Shown here: positions 5,352 to 7,945 of the stretch, piece after piece
How the letters are laid out: every line of letters starts with the position of its first letter
Numbering within the stretch: the stretch's first letter is position 1
From: Lachnospiraceae bacterium
GTDB lineage: Bacteria > Bacillota > Clostridia > Lachnospirales > Lachnospiraceae
NCBI GenBank assembly: GCA_021202575.1
Contig: JAJQCU010000316.1
Span: 1 to 7,945, forward strand
DNA length: 7,945 nt
Reading direction: 5' to 3'
Position numbers and translations under genes: made by a program
The notes under the pieces: generated by a model
The model's input: the letters and a program-made list of their open reading frames with translations, nothing else
Databases searched by the model: none
What the model was told of the DNA's origin: nothing

Positions 5352-7499
5352 ATGCGAGGCAATCTTTCTATTAACAGTGACAATATTTTCCCGATTATCA
5401 AAAAATGGCTCTACAGCGACCAGGACATTTTTTACCGCGAGCTCATCAGCAACGGCTGCGACGCCATCACCAAATTAAAAAAGCTGGACATGATGGGCGA
5501 GTACGAGCTCCCCATGGACTACAAGGCCAGAATCGACGTGGTCGTAGATTCCAAAGCCAAGACTATCGCCTTTCATGACAACGGCTTGGGCATGGCCGCC
5601 GAGGAGGTGGAGGAGTACATAAACCAGATCGCTTTCTCCGGAGCCGCGGATTTCGTAGAGAAGTACAAGGACAAGACCAACGACGACCAGATTATCGGTC
5701 ACTTCGGACTGGGCTTTTATTCCGCGTTCATGGTGGCGGATGAGGTTCATATCGATACTCTTTCCTATAAGCCGGGCGCGAAGGCTGTTCACTGGGAGTG
5801 CGACGGCGGCACCGAATTTGAGATGGAGGATGGCGACAAGACGGACGTAGGGACGGTCATCACTCTGCTTTTGAACGAGGACTGCCTGGAGTACTGCAAT
5901 GAGTACAAGGCCAGAGAGGTTCTGAAAAAATACTGCTCCTTCATGCCCATTGAGATTTACCTGTCCAAGAAGGATGATGACGCCACCCAGACCATCAAAA
6001 CCTCCGAGAAGCTGGATTCTGACGTAGTGGTGGAGACCATCGCTCCTGAAAAGGAGGGCGATGAGGAGAAGCTGAAGATTAAGAGGCGTCCGGAGCTCTT
6101 AAACGACACCAATCCTTTGTGGACCAGAAACGCCAACGACTGCACCAAAGAGGAGTATCTGGAGTTTTACCGCACGGTTTTCCACGATTACAAGGAGCCC
6201 CTGTTCTGGATTCACCTGAATATGGACTATCCCTTCAATTTAAAGGGTATTCTGTATTTCCCGAAGATCAACACGGAGTACGACTCCATCGAGGGCACCA
6301 TCAAGCTGTACAACAATCAGGTGTTTGTGGCGGATAATATTAAGGAAGTTATTCCGGAATTTCTGATGCTCCTAAAGGGCGTCATCGACTGTCCGGACCT
6401 GCCGCTGAACGTGTCCAGATCCGCCCTGCAGAATGACGGCTTTGTGAAAAAAATCAGCGACTTCATCACCAAGAAGGTGGCGGACAAGCTGGCCGGCATG
6501 TGCAAGACCGACAAGGAATCCTATGAAAAATACTGGGACGATATCAGCCCCTTCATCAAATATGGCTGCCTGAAGGATGACAAATTCTGTGAAAAGATGA
6601 CAGATTACATTCTTTTCAAGAATCTGGACGGCCACTATATGACTTTGCCGGAGTGCCTGGAGGTCAAGCCCATCGACATGGATGAGGATGAGGAGACGGC
6701 GGAGAAGAGCGGGAGCGCAGTGGATGAGAACGGCAACGCTGTGGAGGCCGAGGTAGTAGATGAAGCGCCTGCTGAAGGAACCGTGACGGATGAGAACGAC
6801 AATATCGTAGAAACCGGTGAGGTGACAGACGAGGAGGAAGACTCCGAAGACGAGAGCGGCGAAGAGGAGCAGAAAAATAAGACAATCTACTACGTCACCG
6901 ATGAGCGGCAGCAGGCCCAGTATATCCGCCTGTTCCAGGGCGCGAAGATGGACGCCGTGATTCTGGACCAGAATATCGACCAGCCCTTTATCTCTCAGCT
7001 GGAAAATAAGAACGAGGGCATTCATTTCCAGCGGATCGACGCCGACCTGACCGAGAGCCTGAAGGCAAAGACCAGCAAGAAGGTGCAGAAGGAGCTGACG
7101 GAGAAGACGGAGATCGTCAGCAGGCTGATGAAAAAGACCATCAAGAAGGAAAGCCTGACCGTAAAGCTGGAGAAGCTGCGCAACAGCAAGGTCGCGGCGC
7201 TGATCACCGTGCCGGAGGAGAGCCGCCGGATGCAGGACATGATGAAGATGTACGCCGCCAACGGCATGAGCATGGGCGACCTGGGCAAGGAGGACGAGAC
7301 CCTGGTGCTGAACGCCGCCAACCCGCTTGTGAAGTTTGTCCTTGACAATGAGGACAACGCCAACGCGAAAACCATCTGCGAGCAGCTCTATGACCTGGCG
7401 AAGCTTCAGCACGCGCCGCTGGAGGGCGACGAGATGGCGCGCTTTATCTCCCGCAGCAATGAGATTATGATGCTGCTGACAAAGCAGAAGGACGCGTAA
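5352..7499 (+). CDS. htpG: Molecular chaperone HtpG (bacterial Hsp90)
   Basis: This is a cytoplasmic ATP-dependent chaperone dimer that remodels client proteins, often with DnaK. The N-terminal GHKL ATPase domain shows catalytic Glu30 and Asn34 (FYRELISNGCDA), Asp76 with the DNGLGM loop, and the glycine-rich IGHFGLGFYSAF (115-126). The middle domain carries the ATP-contacting Arg356 in LPLNVSRSALQ. The C-terminal dimerisation region covers about 590-712. At 715 residues it is roughly 70-90 longer than typical HtpG (E. coli 624). Most of the excess is an acidic insertion at about 441-508, just before IYYVTDE, where other HtpGs have a short Lys/Glu loop. A second charged linker lies at about 205-245, between the N and middle domains. 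AGGAGG (5341-5346) sets the start. Transcription is under CIRCE and the promoter at 5269. Confidence 0.97.
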   Translation: MRGNLSINSDNIFPIIKKWLYSDQDIFYRELISNGCDAITKLKKLDMMGEYELPMDYKARIDVVVDSKAKTIAFHDNGLGMAAEEVEEYINQIAFSGAADFVEKYKDKTNDDQIIGHFGLGFYSAFMVADEVHIDTLSYKPGAKAVHWECDGGTEFEMEDGDKTDVGTVITLLLNEDCLEYCNEYKAREVLKKYCSFMPIEIYLSKKDDDATQTIKTSEKLDSDVVVETIAPEKEGDEEKLKIKRRPELLNDTNPLWTRNANDCTKEEYLEFYRTVFHDYKEPLFWIHLNMDYPFNLKGILYFPKINTEYDSIEGTIKLYNNQVFVADNIKEVIPEFLMLLKGVIDCPDLPLNVSRSALQNDGFVKKISDFITKKVADKLAGMCKTDKESYEKYWDDISPFIKYGCLKDDKFCEKMTDYILFKNLDGHYMTLPECLEVKPIDMDEDEETAEKSGSAVDENGNAVEAEVVDEAPAEGTVTDENDNIVETGEVTDEEEDSEDESGEEEQKNKTIYYVTDERQQAQYIRLFQGAKMDAVILDQNIDQPFISQLENKNEGIHFQRIDADLTESLKAKTSKKVQKELTEKTEIVSRLMKKTIKKESLTVKLEKLRNSKVAALITVPEESRRMQDMMKMYAANGMSMGDLGKEDETLVLNAANPLVKFVLDNEDNANAKTICEQLYDLAKLQHAPLEGDEMARFISRSNEIMMLLTKQKDA

Positions 7500-7516
7500 C
7501 TTTTAAAAATTTTGTC

Positions 7517-7545
7517 TTGCAAAACAGAGAAAACTGGTATATAAT
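7517..7545 (+). promoter_or_regulatory. Consensus promoter of the predicted antitoxin RNA
   Basis: A -35 TTGCAA (7517-7522) and a perfect -10 TATAAT (7540-7545) have a 17-base spacer. No protein gene follows on this strand, but a terminator hairpin does, so the promoter most likely makes a short RNA starting near 7552. It points straight at the 3' end of the minus-strand toxin gene. Confidence 0.75.
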
Positions 7546-7551
7546 GCCCTT

Positions 7552-7651
7552 AACAAGGGAGCCGACACGATAGATGTGGACTATCCGTTTCTGGCGAAAA
7601 TGTTATTTACTTATAATAGCACCTCACTGAGCGGAGGTGCTATTTCTTCTG
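7552..7651 (+). ncRNA. Predicted type I antitoxin RNA (RatA/SR4-like position)
   Basis: The predicted transcript is about 100 nt, from the strong promoter to the U-rich end of the hairpin at 7615-7644. It is complementary to the 3' end of the minus-strand toxin mRNA, including its last few codons, stop codon and 3' untranslated region. Its own folding includes GATAG/CTATC (7569-7573 with 7581-7585, loop of seven), enclosed by GCC/GGC (7561-7563 with 7593-7595), and the terminator stem. By analogy with RatA, SR4 and related antitoxins, it would pair with the toxin mRNA and promote degradation or block translation. No meaningful reading frame is present. Exact ends are inferred. Confidence 0.7.
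7615..7650. terminator. Terminator hairpin shared by antitoxin RNA and toxin mRNA
   Basis: AATAGCACCTC (7615-7625) pairs perfectly over 11 bp with GAGGTGCTATT (7634-7644) around an eight-base loop. The plus-strand tail TTTCTTCT is U-rich, a good end for the antitoxin RNA and for htpG read-through. On the minus strand the tail is AU-rich but has few U in a row, so toxin mRNA termination there is less certain. The toxin stop codon (7642-7640) lies inside the stem. Confidence 0.75.
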
Positions 7652-7723
7652 CGTATAATTTAAAATTGCTACAATTAATCCTGCAATTGCAATGATAATC
7701 ATCAATTCTTCATATGTACTCAT
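7640..7723 (-). CDS. Type I toxin, small hydrophobic peptide of the TxpA/BsrE (holin-like toxin) type
   Basis: This is a 27-residue peptide, too short for usual gene callers. It begins MSTYEELM, has a hydrophobic span (about residues 7-23, LMIIIAIAGLIVAIL core) and ends in a TQKK basic tail. An N-terminal MST(Y/F)..LM followed by one membrane span and a Lys-rich end is, from memory, the pattern of the Bacillus TxpA and BsrE toxins and of the 'putative holin-like toxin' family. Such peptides insert into the membrane and damage the envelope or stop growth when unopposed. A strong ribosome binding site, AAAGGGGG (7739-7732), lies eight bases upstream. A convergent promoter makes a predicted antisense RNA across the 3' end. 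No clear minus-strand promoter is seen; CTGACA (7811-7806) with CATAAA (7789-7784) is a weak candidate. Confidence 0.85.
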   Translation of the reverse strand: MSTYEELMIIIAIAGLIVAILNYTQKK

Positions 7724-7731
7724 AGGAAAAG

Positions 7732-7762
7732 CCCCCTTTCTGTCAAGGTCTCAGAAACGAGG
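7732..7762 (-). promoter_or_regulatory. Hairpin that can bury the toxin ribosome binding site
   Basis: In the minus-strand transcript, CCTCGTTTCT (7762-7753) can pair with AGAAAGGGGG (7741-7732) around an 11-base loop. This gives nine of ten pairs, including one G-U, with a single G-G mismatch. The right arm is the toxin Shine-Dalgarno sequence. A competing upstream hairpin, GGTG/CACC (7772-7769 with 7764-7761), uses the same left-arm bases, so the two are mutually exclusive. Hidden ribosome binding sites are known in related Bacillus type I toxin mRNAs. Confidence 0.55.
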
Positions 7763-7831
7763 TGTTTACACCCTGTCAGCTCCTTTATGAAATGCATTAT
7801 TGATTTGTCAGTGCGCAAAGGTATAAAAAAT

Positions 7832-7888
7832 AAAAATGAGCTTCGATTTTCTTTCAATAAGACATAAAGTAGATCGAAACTCATTTTT
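7832..7888. terminator. Bidirectional terminator-like hairpin upstream of the toxin gene
   Basis: AAAAATGAGCTTCGAT (7832-7847) pairs with ATCGAAACTCATTTTT (7873-7888): 15 of 16 pairs, one C-A mismatch, 25-base loop. T-rich tails follow on both strands (TTTTTCTTTTG on plus; ATTTTTATTTTTTATAC on minus). It probably ends a minus-strand gene lying to the right of the window and may also stop plus-strand read-through, insulating the toxin locus. If so, the toxin promoter must lie between this hairpin and about 7780. Confidence 0.65.
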
Positions 7889-7945
7889 CTTTTGTATTTC
7901 TCAGTATTCACTGTCAACCGGATTGAAAATCAGTCTATCATGATG

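Noticed and set aside
6372..7412. Long minus-strand open frame of 346 codons opposite htpG
   Set aside because: It is Leu/His-rich and antisense to conserved Hsp90 sequence, with no start signals. It is a codon-bias shadow.
7720..7917. 65-codon minus-strand frame upstream of the toxin
   Set aside because: It begins with TTG, lacks a ribosome binding site and runs through the terminator hairpin at 7832-7888. Only its last 25 codons are kept, as a low-weight finding.
7912..7917. Minus-strand TTGACA as the toxin promoter
   Set aside because: No -10 box lies at 16-18 bases (CAAAAG occurs there), and the transcript would have to cross the bidirectional terminator.

Overview
The window looks like a chromosomal segment of a Gram-positive Bacillota species, most likely a gut clostridium of the Lachnospiraceae type. 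The evidence is AGGAGG-type ribosome binding sites, sigma-A-like promoters, a CIRCE/HrcA operator, a lipoprotein foldase, a Tn916-type tyrosine recombinase and moderate GC. This assignment is inference from style, not from a marker gene.

Left part (1 to about 2810): the end of an integrative mobile element (ICE or prophage-like). It opens with a consensus promoter whose spacer is occupied by an 18-bp perfect palindrome, a probable repressor operator. Four small unrecognised or poorly characterised genes follow (168-356, 404-679, 730-1074, 1190-1441). GC-rich hairpins lie in the gaps between them, and two gaps carry the same hairpin plus Shine-Dalgarno module. A complete tyrosine recombinase (1502-2713) comes next, with an intrinsic terminator and a tandem 11-bp repeat that probably belongs to the attachment-site region.

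Middle part (about 2810 to 7499): host core genes. A sigma-A-like promoter drives ilvE (branched-chain aminotransferase). Two bases after its stop begins a PrsA-like parvulin lipoprotein gene with no ribosome binding site of its own. A 261-bp gap contains a perfect CIRCE element directly upstream of a promoter for htpG (bacterial Hsp90). That HtpG carries a roughly 65-residue, strongly acidic insertion with an internal duplication.

Right part (7500-7945): no long gene, but a compact type I toxin-antitoxin locus. A 27-residue, single-membrane-span peptide of the TxpA/BsrE (holin-like toxin) type is encoded on the minus strand at 7640-7723. A consensus plus-strand promoter (7517-7545) fires towards it, giving a predicted RNA of about 100 nt that ends at a perfect 11-bp hairpin containing the toxin stop codon. 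The convergent, 3'-overlapping layout is that of txpA/ratA and bsrG/SR4. The toxin leader can fold so that its ribosome binding site is buried. htpG has no terminator before the antitoxin promoter, so its transcription may run into the antitoxin RNA. A second, bidirectional terminator-like hairpin (7832-7888) bounds the locus. I see nothing interpretable in the last 57 bases.
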